64,000 nucleotides of DNA from Hermatobates lingyangjiaoensis (lineage: Eukaryota > Arthropoda > Insecta > Hemiptera > Hermatobatidae), in assembly GCA_026182355.1 (NCBI GenBank), contig JAPFBL010000234.1:496001-560000 (forward strand), written 5' to 3'. This document shows positions 11,166-21,440 of this stretch, piece after piece. The notes below the pieces were generated by a model, which saw nothing but the letters and a program-made list of their open reading frames with translations, made no database searches and was not told where the DNA came from. Made by a program: the position numbers and the translations under genes. Each line of letters starts with the position of its first letter. Position 1 is the first letter of the stretch.

Positions 11166-12027
11166 CTTTAATCGAGATAATTAATAACCATTGATAAGTA
11201 CCTTTTATTATTTACAATTTTTATTTGAATAATTTATTTTTCAATTATTAATATTAATTTATTAATTTTTATACTGATTAATTGTAGTCCAGATGGTTGG
11301 ACTTCAATACCTTGACTAAATGGTTAGTTAGTGTTTTGAGCTTATTAATTGGTTATTAAAATTACAGGCAGCTATATTAAAACTAATATAAATTTAATTA
11401 GTTAATTAAAGAGCGCCAATATTAAGGAAGAATTTAGATGGGTTAATTTTAATATAAAGCTTGTTTACTGATGTACCTGAAACTGATGTTTTCAAGTTAT
11501 TCCGCTCAGAACTAGTTCATTTTTTGTTCTCACCATTTACCACCAATGTAATCATGTTGATTGTCATTCTCAATTTGAAATAACTTTTACAAATATTTGG
11601 TCTTAAGATGGGTAATTGCATGTATCTCCTCCTGATTAATTTATATGTTGAAATTTTTCAAACCAAAATGTTAACTTCAATTTGGCTTAATCAACTCAAC
11701 TAGAATAGGTATATTGTGCATCTGTCAGAAATATATAAATAAACATGCGCCTCTAACAAAATTATTCCTTAGAGACGATAATCCACTTCATAATGGAAGA
11801 TGTGTAATTGTAATCTGATTTTCTTAGATGTCATTATTCATAGATTGCTTGAAGAGTTATGTTTTAGTTAACATATAAAAGCTACCAATGTACTTGTTTA
11901 TGCCCATTTTTATTCTTCGAATCCAAGAAATGTTAAAATTGGTTAGCAATATAAGACCTTATGGCAATATATATAAGATATGAAAATTATATATATATTG
12001 CCATATATATATAAGACCTTGAAATCT

Positions 12028-12030
<3 letters not shown>
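11165..12030. other. AT-rich stretch, no gene seen
   Basis: No supported coding sequence. TA-rich near 11965-12010. Confidence 0.5.
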
Positions 12031-12068
<38 letters not shown>

Positions 12069-12512
12069 GTTTCACGATGAATCACAAACACAGAACTAAG
12101 GAACAAACACACTTACTGTCTCTAATTTTCAGTTGACCGTCATAAGGAGAGTTGAGAAAGGGACACCAAGAGCACTTGTGAAGCGACGGTTGGAGACCAA
12201 CAGTGTTGTCACACGCGTGCCCGGTTCAAGTGAGGTAAGAGAAATTAATTACAAGGTAAGAATAAGCTAAGAAATATAAAGTGAAAATGAAGAAAATTAG
12301 GAAATATAGATAATAAAAACTTAAAAGATAATAATGAAGAAAATAAGAGGAAAATATCTGAAACAAAATAAAATCCACATACTTAAATAATAATAATAAT
12401 GAGGATGATTGGAATAAAGTTGTAAAAATAATAATTTAACGTAAAAATGAAAGCATAATAATCAAAAAAAATAATTGTCAAAGGTAAACTAATCTCTAAC
12501 CATTCAGAAGAG

Positions 12513-12550
<38 letters not shown>
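12030..12550 (-). mobile_element. PLE pLTR between TA runs
   Basis: Bounded by (TA)n at 12030-12065 and 12514-12550. A decayed core lies at 12126-12146 (CTTATGA-C-GGTC..). Its sequence downstream (GGTTGGAGACCAACAGTGTTG) is shared with 23825-23850 and 57087-57105, which are other members of the TCTCTAATTTTCGG subfamily. The rest, 12230-12510, is an A-rich tail. Confidence 0.6.
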
Positions 12551-12552
<2 letters not shown>

Positions 12553-12960
12553 ATGATCAAACCACAATAAGAAATGGGAAAACAAGACTAAAATTTTCAA
12601 CCGTATCAAGCGGTTTTTGTGAGAGTCAAAAACCCATCTGAAACACTAGATGCAGAAACAATAAGGTGAGGGGTTGAGAAGAGTGGGAGGGAAGAGTGGT
12701 ATTTTAAAAGGGTGAAAGCGCAGGAAAGGACTAATGTCCAGAAACTGATGTTTGGGGAAACAAAGGAGTACAGTAAGAAAGAGTAAAAAACTATCCGCTA
12801 GCTGTCAACCCTCTTAGAAGGCTATTGACCTTGTAACAAAAGTATCAAGTTTGAAGAGATCGTTTGTTACGATTGAATGATCTTAGTCTTGTTTTCCCAT
12901 TTCTTATTGTGGTTTGATCATTGATTGTTATTCCATGTGTTTATGTGAAATATTTTTATA
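12550..12960 (-). mobile_element. PLE 3' region, GIY-YIG family, with fold-back end
   Basis: It begins with the GATCAAACCACAAT box and a decayed core (about 12594-12621). The 12655-12870 segment is the C-terminal codons plus 3' untranslated region of the PLE found at 17452-18078 and 47850-48430 (shared phrases GGGAGGGAAGAGTGG, AGGACTAATGTCCAGAAA). The far end, 12870-12960, repeats the pLTR inverted. It is internally deleted, with GIY-YIG lost. Confidence 0.6.
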
Positions 12961-12969
12961 TATATATTA

Positions 12970-13310
12970 CTAAAAAAGTCCCTCGACAAAATAGATTCGT
13001 CACTTTAAGAGCTTCTAAAGAAGCCCTCATATGGATTTTAGGAGTTTTCTGAGGTGTTTTTTTGTTAGTTCACTTAATTATCATTTAAATTTGTTTTTGT
13101 TAATTAATTGTATTTTATTTTTTCATTTTTTTTAATTAAATTTTATATACAAACATTCCTTTATAATATATTTTCCCCCATTTTTATTATTCTTCAACTA
13201 TTTTTATTAATTTTTTCGTTTTCATTGTGGCCAACCTGAACATATTCAGTGAAGGCCCAGTTTTCTTCTCACCGCTGTACTTATTTTGATGAGGATGACC
13301 TCAGTTTCTT
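12970..13310 (+). pseudogene. PLE C-terminal codons and T-rich tail
   Basis: After a short TA run, the codons for SLRASKEALIWILG appear at about 13000-13045. These match ASEEAHIWLLG of the PLE at 54925-56475, the piece carrying the conserved Glu of the GIY-YIG domain. A T-rich 3' tail follows, then at about 13290 TGATGAGGATGACCTCAGTTTC, a decayed ribozyme-like core (only TGATGA + GGATGACC visible). Confidence 0.5.
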
Positions 13311-13697
13311 GTTATTTATGTTTGAAGACATTTTAATTCACAATAATACAAAATTTGGTTTCTAATTATTGATATATTTGTATCTTATAATTATTTGTAT
13401 ATGTAAAATAAGCAACTTATATTAATTTGTAAATCAAACACTATTCTTATAACCAAAATAACTATATTTATTTGTATGTGTAAAGTCATTCTAATTTTCA
13501 ACGTTTTTGAAAATATGAAAAACAGTTTATTTTATTTTTGAGGCACAGCTGTTAATTTCTTAATGTTTTGAATTATCCAAGGAAGATGAGTTTGAAACAG
13601 TACCAAAAAAAAAAAAAAAATAAAGAGGGTAGTTCTAAATAATTTTATATTTTGTTTTAAGCAAATTAAGAGAAGATTTAAAAATTTAAGTGAATTA
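13310..13697. other. AT-rich stretch, no gene seen
   Basis: No coding or repeat structure supported. A 16-base A run lies near 13605. Confidence 0.5.
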
Positions 13698-13905
13698 AAC
13701 TGTCTGGTATTAGTTGATACCACGAAGCAAAACTGTCTGGTATTAGTTGATCCCACGAAGCAAAACTGTCTGGTATTAGTTGATCCCACGAAGCAAAACT
13801 GTCTGGTATTAGTTGATCCCACGAAGCAAAACTGTCTGGTATTAGTTGATACCACGAAGCAAAACTGTCTGGTATTAGTTGATCCCACGAAGCAAAACTG
13901 TCTGT
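13698..13905. repeat. 33-bp tandem repeat, 6 copies
   Basis: Six near-identical copies of a unit beginning AACTGTCTGGTATTAGTTGA, with one variable base (TCCC/TACC). The unit length is a multiple of three, so the minus strand reads as an 11-residue repeat (STNTRQFCFVG). No start context or homologous protein is evident, so it is treated as a minisatellite. Confidence 0.85.
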
Positions 13906-14630
13906 AATTTGACTTAAAACATTTTTAACAGGTAAAAGTTAAGATGGAGACTTACTGTCTTGTAAAAGGATGGTGAAATAAACATTTTTTAATGTTTTAT
14001 GTTAAATCTTATTTAATAGCGGATTAGATGAAGCTTTGCCCCCTTAACAAAGCTTTGGGAATTAATATAACACTTGCAGCAACAGGTGCTACAGTAGTTT
14101 TCCACTTTCCATTCCAAAGGAGTATTTACAAGAAAGGAGGAGTAGTTTATCACTTATGGTTATTGAGCTAACTGTTTTAAAAATCAGTATGAATGATAAT
14201 TTCAGTAATAAAGTTAACAATAACTTACAAAAAAGTGAGAAGGTAAACTTTAAACAAAATAAGATAGCATTAATTTTAAATATAGTTGTATTATATCAAG
14301 TATTTGATTTAAACATCAATGTGACAGAAAGTATTGACAATTACTTTTAATAATTACAAATTTTAGATGATTTACCTACCATACAAATATGTTCAGGACC
14401 CTCAAACAAACATAGCAGACAAATGCTCTATTGTTAAATAGATACTCAATAGTCACTGGTAACCATTTGTGGCATAGGGAAGGAAAAAATGGGTTAAAAA
14501 TTGTAGGAGCTTTAAATGTTGTGGGTAAATCACTACAAATGAATCGATAAGGTGTTAATTTTAATAGAGTGTTGAAATTATTTGGAAACAGTTTATCACA
14601 GATACTAGGGGACTAAGGGTGAAGATCAGG
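13906..14630. other. No recognised gene
   Basis: A 64-codon plus frame at 14156-14350 is Asn/Lys/Ile-rich and typical of random AT-rich DNA. Confidence 0.5.
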
Positions 14631-14631
14631 A

Positions 14632-14965
14632 GCCAGGGTAGCCCAGTAGCAACGTGCTCACCTTTGGACATGTAGATTCAAGGTTCAATACTTACTCTCG
14701 CTTTCGATTATTCAGGCGAGAGGTGAAGAAATTTGAGGACATCATCTCTCAGATAGGAAGTTAAGCTGTTAGTCCCAAGCCTGTACGATGTCAGGTACTT
14801 GTTAAAGAACCCTAATCTAAATAAACTTGAGTTAAGTAAAATATAGGGTACCCAATGTAGAATGTTCATAGGGAGTTCCAATGTGTGGTATCATAAAGAG
14901 CCAATGCCCAACCTGTTTGTTCTCTCGTGTGACTTCCACTGCAACAGAACCTCAACCTAAAGGTG
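14632..14965 (+). mobile_element. tRNA-derived SINE, nearly full length
   Basis: Head: GTAGCCCAGTAGCAACGTGC (A-box-like) and GGTTCAATACTTA (B-box-like). Body: GAGGTGAAGAAATTTGAGGA, CATCATCTCTCAGA, then GATGTCAGGTACTTGTTAAA. The tail, 14860-14960, is the inverse of the sequence at 51571-51660 and finishes with ACCTCAACCTAA. This copy links the tRNA-like head to the CCTAA-type tail in one element. Confidence 0.75.
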
Positions 14966-15455
14966 ACGATTTGTTATCTGAATCCAACTAAAAAACAAAT
15001 GTTTAATAATATCTTTATAATAGCCAATATCAGCGTATAATGATATCATCTCTTGTGAATCGTAAAAAATCTGCCTAAAAGTTATAATGAAAGACAAATG
15101 GATTTCAACAAACATCTATATGATCTGTACTCTCAGAGGCTCATAGTAACATATAATACATTTTATGGAGTAAATTTCTTCCTTACAAGACATGTTTTGA
15201 TCAAAAACAGTGAGAAATGTTCGTTTCTTTGATTTTAATCTCATACTTACTAGCATTCATCTTTAGTACTGTTCTTTATGAGCGGGATGCCATTTATTTG
15301 TTATTTTGCACTTATTTTTCTTAAGAATAAGCCACATTGCCAGGTTAATTCTACTTTAGGGATCCTAAATTTTGCCTTATTCAATTTTATCAGTGAAGGG
15401 AAATTTAAGAACATACTGGCTCATATCGGAATTTTTAAAACCTCTTTGCAGGTTA
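14966..15455. other. No recognised gene
   Basis: A 62-codon plus frame (15278-15466) is not recognised. The segment TGGGATCCTAAATTTTGCC..TTATTCAA at 15355-15385 resembles the SINE tail region near 11107 and 32820, so part may be an old SINE. Confidence 0.4.
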
Positions 15456-15705
15456 AATATAGTTAATGGGTTAGATCCACTTAGGTTAGTAATATTAGAA
15501 TTAGTAATAATACAATCCGTCATACCTCGTAAAGTCACAGACTAGCTCGACCGGTTTCGGGTCCGTCTGGATGCAGACGAACTCCAGGAGTTACCTACCT
15601 GGAGCCATATTCAAGATTGGAAACTTCGATTTTCTTATTTAAAGGAAAGCACGCTGCTTTATAGGCTACATCTGATCCACTCCGGAGGAAAATTGAGAGT
15701 TGAAT
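15456..15705 (-). mobile_element. Solo pLTR of the 27935-29640 PLE family
   Basis: The stretch from TATAGTTAATGGGTTAGATC through CGTCATACCTCGTAAAGTC and CGACCGGTTTCGGGTCCGTC matches the inverted ends of the element at 27935-29640. A ribozyme-like 3' half (CCCGAAACCGGTC on minus) is present. The CTGATGA half is replaced by unrelated sequence after 15580. Confidence 0.6.
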
Positions 15706-16390
15706 AACCATGCAATAGATAACAAGATTGAACGCAGAATATGAAAAAAATAATATATAAATCATAAACATAGAATGATCCTTTAAAAACTCTTAGTTTC
15801 ACTCTGGAAGATGGACATTATTGGAAACTAGTTGATTATGAAAGCAAATTTAATATATAAAATATTTCATTCTTCTTTATATTTTACAAATAGTTTAGAC
15901 AATATAGTTAATGCTAGCATTCACTAAAGTTACCTAAATCACTAATATTTTTCCTTTTTTGATAATTGAATCAAATATATATTTATAGATGATTGAAAAA
16001 GAAATGCAGTAAGTGTTTGTTGATTTAGTCAGAGAGTGTTTTGTAAGCTGAGTAGGTGTGGTCTACTGGAAGTGGTGTTGACTGAAGCTCGCGAGTCGGT
16101 TTATTGAACAAGGCACAAGCTCAGCCAAAGGAATATTAATAGTTAGTATGTCTGCGAGGAGGGATATGTATTGATCACTCAGCCCAGGCCCTCCATATCA
16201 TTATCCCTTCATTACTGCCTTTTACAATTCCATCAAATAACTTACATTATATTATTTTACTTTTAATATCCCATATAAATTATTTCTTTATATATAACAT
16301 TTACATAATAATTAATTTAAATAAAAAAATATTTATATTAATAAATAAAATTATTAAAAAATATATAATTTATCTTCACTAAATCCCTAT
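15705..16390. other. No recognised gene
   Basis: AT-rich. A patch at 16045-16200 with GTGGTCTACTGGAAGTGGTG and GGCCCTCCATATC is less AT-rich and might be a decayed SINE (AGTAGGTGTGGTCTACTGGA), but no clear boxes are seen. Confidence 0.4.
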
Positions 16391-16411
16391 TAATATATAT
16401 ATATATATATA

Positions 16412-16545
16412 TTACTAAATATAAGATACGGTCCACAAGGACTATAAAACTATAAAAAAATTCTGTAAGTGTTCTTTTTATTCTTTTTTCTGTGTCGTGC
16501 TTTGTGTAATTTAAAATTATATATATATATATATTGGTGTATACT
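16412..16545 (+). mobile_element. PLE 3' end fragment between TA runs
   Basis: Between (TA)n at 16393-16411 and 16519-16536. ATTCTGTAAGTGTTC, then TTCTGTGTCGTGCTTTGTGT at 16490-16510, is the same 3' end as the near-intact PLE at 56875-56935. The ribozyme-like core upstream is too decayed to recognise. Confidence 0.6.
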
Positions 16546-17045
16546 GGCAGCAAGTCTTCTTTTAAACAAGTGTTGTAAAAAGTACAGCGGCTTCAGCATT
16601 AATAATCTTTTTAGAAAGATGTTCTAATTGCCTTATTATTTTCTTGTAATTCACTGGTAGCTCAAAAATTAATCTACCTAATTCCATAACAAGAATAGGA
16701 AAACAATCTTGAAGAAAACTAATGAAACAAACTATATTTGACACTACACAAACACAAACTGGGTTAAAAAACTAAAGGGAAACAAGCTTTCGGCCACATT
16801 GGCCATCATCAGGTAAACAGTAAACAATAAAACGAAACAATTAAAACAACAACCAAAAATTAACAACAAACTAAATTAGCACAGTTCAAATAGTGGCAGC
16901 GTGTAACTGTCAAAGTAGCGCTACATGCGCGCACCCACGCGTTAGACAGTTGAATCACTCCAGCACTTCTCGCCTAAAAATTGACTGAATCCCGATTAGA
17001 GAACAGACCTATTCTATCAAACGGTCGATATATTATTGAATCTGA
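16545..17045 (-). mobile_element. PLE pLTR with ribozyme-like core and ORF start
   Basis: Minus strand, bounded by (TA)n at 17046-17067 and 16519-16536. The order is: tail from 17045; core at 16812-16788 (CTGATGA-T-GGCC-AATGT-GGCC-GAAA); then an open frame to 16562 ending in the conserved N-terminal helix (IRQLEHLSKKIINAEAAVLF); then codons L-P-V-Y-T-N at 16556-16540; then (TA)n. The piece shows the core immediately upstream of the reading frame, as expected for a PLE pLTR. Confidence 0.7.
16788..16812 (-). ncRNA. Hammerhead-like ribozyme core
   Basis: Minus strand CTGATGA, one unpaired T, stem GGCC, loop AATGT, stem GGCC, then GAAAGC. All four stem pairs are G-C. Stem III and the cleavage site were not identified. 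Confidence 0.5.
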
Positions 17046-17066
17046 TATATATATATATATATATAT

Positions 17067-17230
17067 TTCGTTAGAAATACGATCCAAAACGGACAAATAT
17101 AGTTCAATATAGACAAAGAAACATAGAGAAATCAAAAGAACACACTTACAGCTCTAATTTTCGGTCTGAACCGTCTTCAGGAGAGATAAGAGAGGGAAAC
17201 CAAGCGTACTGGTTCAGAGACGGTTGGTAT
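17067..17230 (-). mobile_element. PLE pLTR (TCTCTAATTTTCGG subfamily) between TA runs
   Basis: Flanked by (TA)n at 17046-17067 and 17231-17258. The minus core at 17158-17180 is CTGAAGA-C-GGTTCAGACC-GAAAA, with AGCTGTAAGTGTG beyond it. The outer end is TTTCGTTAGAAATACGATCC, shared with 57330-57355 (inverse) and 21270-21290. Confidence 0.7.
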
Positions 17231-17258
17231 AAATATATATATATATATATATATATAC

Positions 17259-17420
17259 AAAACTAAAGTTTATCGGGACTCGGTCAGTTCTTCAGATTCA
17301 AATTAAACCCTCATTGCCAACTTTTTGTTTTTTATTTAAAACCTTTTAAAAAAGACGTATATGCTGCATATTTCAATTCAGCTTGTTTAAAAGAAGATTT
17401 GCAGCCTACCTACACAAACA
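17259..17420 (+). mobile_element. PLE fragment ending at Tyr-Thr-Asn codons
   Basis: A plus-strand piece related to 58560-58660 and 19632-19730 (CGGGACTCGGTCAGTT, CTCATTGCCAAC). It then carries codons for C-L-K-E-D-L-Q-P-T-Y-T-N at about 17385-17420, running straight into a TA run. Confidence 0.55.
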
Positions 17421-17451
17421 TATATATATTATATATATATATATATATATG

Positions 17452-18075
17452 ATCAAACCACAATAAGAAATGGGAAAACAAGACTAAGATCTTTCAACCG
17501 TAACAAGCGGTCTTCGTCAGAGTCAAAAACCCAACTGAACACTAGATGCAGAAAACATCTGGTGAGGAGCTGAGAAGAGTGGGAGGGAAGAGTGGTATTT
17601 TAAAAGGGTGAAAGCACAGGAAAGGACTAATGTCCAGAAAGGGATGTTTGGGGAAACAAAGGAGTACAGTAAGAAAAAGTCAACCCTCTTTGAAGAGGCT
17701 ATTGCCCTCGTGACGAAAGTATCAAGTTTGAAGAGACCGTTACTAATGTTTATAATATTAGATCTATTAAATTTAATTAGAGACGATTCAATAATATTTC
17801 TTAACAACATTGATTTTTCATAGGTAATAAATTTAGCTCCTGTCCAATGAATATGATGATTTTCATTTTTTATATGCAAGAATAAGGCACTACTTTTTTC
17901 CTGTCTACTTACGTTATATTGGTGTTGTTTTACACGTGTCTTTAATGATTTACCAGTTTGACCAATATAAATTTTATGGCAATTTTTGCACGGAATTTTA
18001 TAAATACCAGCGGACTCCAATTCGCTGGGAGAGTTTTTTATTAACATATTACCCACGTTATTACGTGGGTAACTG

Positions 18076-18078
<3 letters not shown>
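17452..18078 (-). pseudogene. PLE 3' part: GIY-YIG endonuclease and pLTR
   Basis: The minus-strand open frame between 18077 and about 17670 encodes the C-terminal GIY-YIG nuclease domain of a Penelope-like protein. The frame contains G-I-Y at residues 41-43, Y-I-G at 54-56, the paired Arg and His of TRVKQH at 65 and 69, Glu in NIIESSL at 114, and Asn at 130, so the known catalytic set looks complete. The paired Cys (CKNC) of PLE-type domains is also present. The 5' side is cut off by (TA)n (18078-18113), so the reverse transcriptase is missing. The 3' region, 17540-17670, leads into a GATCAAACCACAAT pLTR with core at 17492-17520, ending at a TA run (17421-17450). Confidence 0.8.
17492..17520 (-). 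ncRNA. Hammerhead-like ribozyme core
   Basis: Minus strand CTGACGA-A-GACCG-CTTGTTA-CGGTT-GAAA, five stem pairs including one G-U. The identical core is repeated at 7951-7979, 46038-46066, 47897-47925 and 20928-20956 (minus) and at 46116-46144 (plus). Confidence 0.5.
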
Positions 18079-18114
<36 letters not shown>

Positions 18115-18115
<1 letters not shown>

Positions 18116-18600
18116 ATATGGGATACACTACACTCGTACATACACTAATAAAAACTAAAAAGTTAAAATATTAACTTCTTATTTAAAAGTAAACTTACTA
18201 AAAAGCGCTAAGTAATAAAAAAAAAATATTCTCCTTAGAATGCTATTATGATAGATGAAAAAATATAGAGAAAAAATAATTTAATTTAGAGATAAATTTA
18301 ATAACAGATAAATAATTTAGAAATATCTTATATTAAAAGAAGTGACATAGCCAATTTGAGTAGTATATATTCAGTTCCATTAAGATGATTTCCCAAGAGA
18401 GAAATATAATTTAATAATATATTTAATGTAATAACTATATTATTACATTAATGAAAAAAAAATATTTTTTTGTGTAAATACTGTACTGAGATATTCATTT
18501 TATTACTCCTGCAATGCATGTAAAAAGTTCTTCATTTTATAATAGTTTTACTACCATAAGTTTAAGTAATTGTCTAGGTCTGGGGAAGGTCCTTATCATG
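18115..18600. other. AT-rich stretch, no gene seen
   Basis: No supported feature. Confidence 0.5.
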
Positions 18601-19000
18601 GTGGCATTGGACATTTATCCCGTTACATCCTCGCTGCCCTTTTCTCTATTTGCTTCCTATAATCCATAAACCGTTCCACATGCCTCACTTACCTTCACCA
18701 GGTAGGCTGATAGTCTCAAGTTATGTTTGTTTAACTGAGAGATTATCCGCTTTTATTGACTACTTTCTACAGCCATTATATCGTAGTCAGCCATTCTTTT
18801 GCAATGATACTTTTGATTTCATTCAATTCTTAAACAGTTTTCTCCTCCAACAAACCTTGGACGTCACTTGTTCAGGTAACGTGGTAATGTGTTGCCTCCT
18901 TAGTTAATAACTACCGGTGTGCATTAGTATTAGTTAACAGTCTATTAAAAAAAAACCTGATGATGGTATTTTGAAGGACCGAAACATTTTCTTTTAAGTA
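18600..19000 (+). pseudogene. PLE reverse transcriptase N-terminal fragment plus 3' end
   Basis: Codons for IIHKPFHMP and SPGRLIVSSYVCLTERLSAF match the start of the reverse transcriptase of the PLE at 54880-55010 (KIHKPYRMP, GRPIVSSYGCLTERISAF), and a DVT motif follows near 18855. It then breaks and is joined to a plus-strand core at 18957-18984 (CTGATGA-T-GGT..ACC-GAAAC). It is an internally deleted copy. Confidence 0.7.
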
Positions 19001-19189
19001 GTTAAGTTCAATTGGAAATCATAATAATTATAAGATAAGAAATGAAGTTGGTGTGCAAATATGTGGAATGTAATGATGCAGTTGTTGCATATTATGGACA
19101 GTTGTTGCATATGCTACCCCATACCCCAAATAAATCAATCTTTCCAAGAAACTAAAAAAAAAGTGGAAATAGATGAGAAATTCATAACT

Positions 19190-19310
19190 ATATATATCAA
19201 CGTGCAAACCACAGTATGAAAATTAGACAAAAGACTAAGATCTTTTAACTGTAACAAGCGGTCTTCATCAGAGTCAAATGTTGGAGATTTGACTATATAT
19301 TTGTATATAA
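19190..19310 (-). mobile_element. PLE pLTR fragment, decayed
   Basis: Related to the GATCAAACCACAAT subfamily (TGCAAACCACAGTATGAA, core about 19243-19271: CTGATGA-A-GACCG..CAGTTAAAAG). Confidence 0.55.
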
Positions 19311-19370
19311 ATAGGTTGGGTTTTTATATATAATGAGTTTATATACCATTATTATATATATATATGGATT

Positions 19371-19490
19371 AATTTACCACAATGAAAAACAATTTTAGAG
19401 CATTGTTTCAAAAAATTGTTTTTCATTGTAGTAAATTAATCCATCTATTATATCAAGTGTTATTTTGATTATTATTCATATATATATATA
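19371..19490. mobile_element. Short fold-back, family of 25799-26253
   Basis: Arms GGATTAATTTACCACAATGA and its inverse around a central AT stretch, then the shared right flank ATCTATTATATCAAGTG and TTTTGATTATTATTCATA before a TA run. The 25799 element has the same ends but about 170 more bases per arm. Confidence 0.7.
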
Positions 19491-19494
19491 CAAT

Positions 19495-19579
19495 ATTTCA
19501 CATAAACACGTGAAAATAACAATCAGCTATCAAACCACAAGATCTTAGTTTTTTCTATTTGATATTGTGGTTTGATCAT

Positions 19580-19580
<1 letters not shown>
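19495..19580. mobile_element. Short PLE pLTR fold-back remnant
   Basis: CACGTGAAAATAACAATCAG and CAAACCACAAGATC, followed by an inverted ATTGTGGTTTGATCATTGAT running into (TA)n(TG)n at 19583-19632. Confidence 0.55.

Positions 19581-19582
<2 letters not shown>

Positions 19583-19632
<50 letters not shown>
19583..19632. repeat. (TA)n(TG)n compound microsatellite
   Basis: A TA run switches to a TG run of about seven units. It is the only long TG tract seen in the window beside 24050-24090. Confidence 0.9.
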
Positions 19633-19633
<1 letters not shown>

Positions 19634-20110
19634 TATTAATCGGGATTCGGTAAATTTTCTAGGTTCAAAAATCAAACTCTCATTGCTGTCATTTAGGTTT
19701 TATTTTAAAACTTTATTCATAGACCTACATTATTTTATTAAAAAAAATTTTACTTCTGTAAGTTTATGTACGAGTATCTCTGAAATACTTTTGCTTGTAA
19801 TATTCCAATGTTGTAACACCGGTTGGATATTGTTTATATGTTTGATGTTGATATTTGAATTCTTATTATCTTTTGTTTGTAGGCCTATAAAAAAGGTTTT
19901 AAAATAAAACTGAAACGTCGGTGACGAGAGTTTGATTTTTAAACTTAGAAAATTTACCAAATCCCGATTAGATAACATACCTATTCCACCAATTATTCCA
20001 TATATTATTGCATGTATTCAATTCCTTCCTGCAGGACTCTTCAGCTCTTTATGACGACAATCGTCGAAATACAGAAGTGAGTTATGCATGTTTCTATCTC
20101 TGTGTTGCCT
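19633..20110. mobile_element. PLE fragment with inverted ends
   Basis: Left end 19633-19735 (ATCGGGATTCGGTAAATTTT, CTCATTGC, TTCATAGACCTACAT) is an inverted copy of 19880-19980 (TAGGCCTATAAAAAAGG...GAAACGTCGG...CCCGATTAG). The segment between matches 58680-58800 inversely (ATTCCAATGTTGTAACACC). At 20047-20069 a second decayed core, TATGACGACAATCGTCGAAA, is followed by AGTGAGTTATG. Confidence 0.6.
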
Positions 20111-20868
20111 TCGTTTTAACTTTATTTATTTAAAATTTATTTATTTATTTAAAAGTCCACTAGACCATTTCATTTTTAAGACAATAGAACATCTTACATT
20201 GACTATTTCTTCATTTATAATAAAAGATTAAATATAATCCTTATTAATTTATTAATGCTTTTTTTAAATAAGGATTTTTAAGCAGTTTATACTTCTTTTG
20301 TTCTTTAAAATTTATTTTATATCATAAAATATAAACATTAAAAGTTATATTTTTATATGTTTTGTTAAAACAAAATATACATTAATGTTTAGTCTCATTT
20401 AAAATGGAATAGAATCCAAATGATAATATCTTTCCTGAATGGAACTTATTAACTCTAGATGGCTTATTGAAATTTGAATAAATATACATCTAATTGTTGA
20501 TTTTCTATTGTTTAATTTGAAAATTCATATTAATCCAAACAAATAAACAATTGAGTTGAAATTTACTAACCTTCATCATAATGGATAAATATTCAAATCG
20601 TCCATTTGCATATATTAGGCAAACTACTTTGCATAGCATGGTCCGACACAAAACAATTTGATTGCATTTCTAAAACTCCGTTTTATGCAAAAGAAACAAC
20701 ATTGCAAAAAAATAAAACATAACATTTATTAATAAATAAAATAGAATTTACCAGATAGTTTTTATTATAAATATAATATTTTTATCAGTTTAAATAATAA
20801 AATAAAAATTATTATTAAACAAATATTATGGGAATTTAAAGTAACCACTTTAAATAAAGTGGTTTTAT
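20110..20868. other. AT-rich stretch, no gene seen
   Basis: No supported feature. Confidence 0.5.
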
Positions 20869-20888
20869 TTTATATATATATATATATA

Positions 20889-21029
20889 TCAATGACAATA
20901 AGATAATGGGAAATCAAGACTAAGATCTTTCAACCGTAACAAGCGGTCTTCGTCAGAGTCAAAAACCCAACTCAGTTTGATCATTTTTGGTTTGATCATT
21001 GATTGTTATTTCACGTGTTTATGTGAAAT

Positions 21030-21030
<1 letters not shown>
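20889..21030 (-). mobile_element. PLE pLTR between TA runs
   Basis: GATCAAACCACAAT-type copy with a minus core at 20928-20956, closed by an inverted GTTTGATCATTGATTGTTAT and CACGTGTTTATGTGAAATC. TA runs at 20868-20889 and 21030-21069. Confidence 0.65.
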
Positions 21031-21069
<39 letters not shown>

Positions 21070-21073
<4 letters not shown>

Positions 21074-21232
21074 AAGTAGACGGCAGCTTCCGCATTTACG
21101 ACTTTTTTGCTCGTTTTTTCTAGTTTTCTCTAGTAAGAAAACTAGAAAAAACGAGCAAAAAAGTCGTAAATGCGGAAGCTGCCGTCTACTTTAATAAAAT
21201 ATGTTTACAAGAGAATCTGCTGCCAATATACA

Positions 21233-21234
<2 letters not shown>
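21070..21234 (+). mobile_element. Fold-back of PLE N-terminal codons
   Basis: Left arm 21074-21128 and right arm 21136-21190 are inverse copies. On the right arm the plus strand encodes RKLEKTSKKVVNAEAAVYF, then C-L-Q-E-N-L-L-P-I-Y-T-N at 21195-21232, then (TA)n at 21234-21265. It is a palindrome built from protein-coding sequence, bounded by TA runs. Confidence 0.7.
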
Positions 21235-21265
<31 letters not shown>

Positions 21266-21267
<2 letters not shown>

Positions 21268-21440
21268 TTCTTCGTTTGAAATATGATCCGGAAAGGAAAA
21301 ATTGTCCGTTTTAGATCGTATTTTCAAAGAAAAAGTGTTTTAGTGCGTGAAGTGCATCACACTTCTGAAAACGGTTCAAACCGAAAATTAGAGACTGTAA
21401 GTGTGTGCTTTTAATTTCTCTATGTTTTTTTTTCTACATT
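21266..21440 (+). mobile_element. PLE pLTR with ribozyme-like core
   Basis: The outer end is CTTCGTTTGAAATATGATCC. A rearranged middle is followed by the core at 21365-21387 (CTGAAAA-C-GGTT-CA-AACC-GAAAA) with GACTGTAAGTGTGTG behind it. The A replacing G at the sixth base of the box makes this copy probably inactive. Confidence 0.6.
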
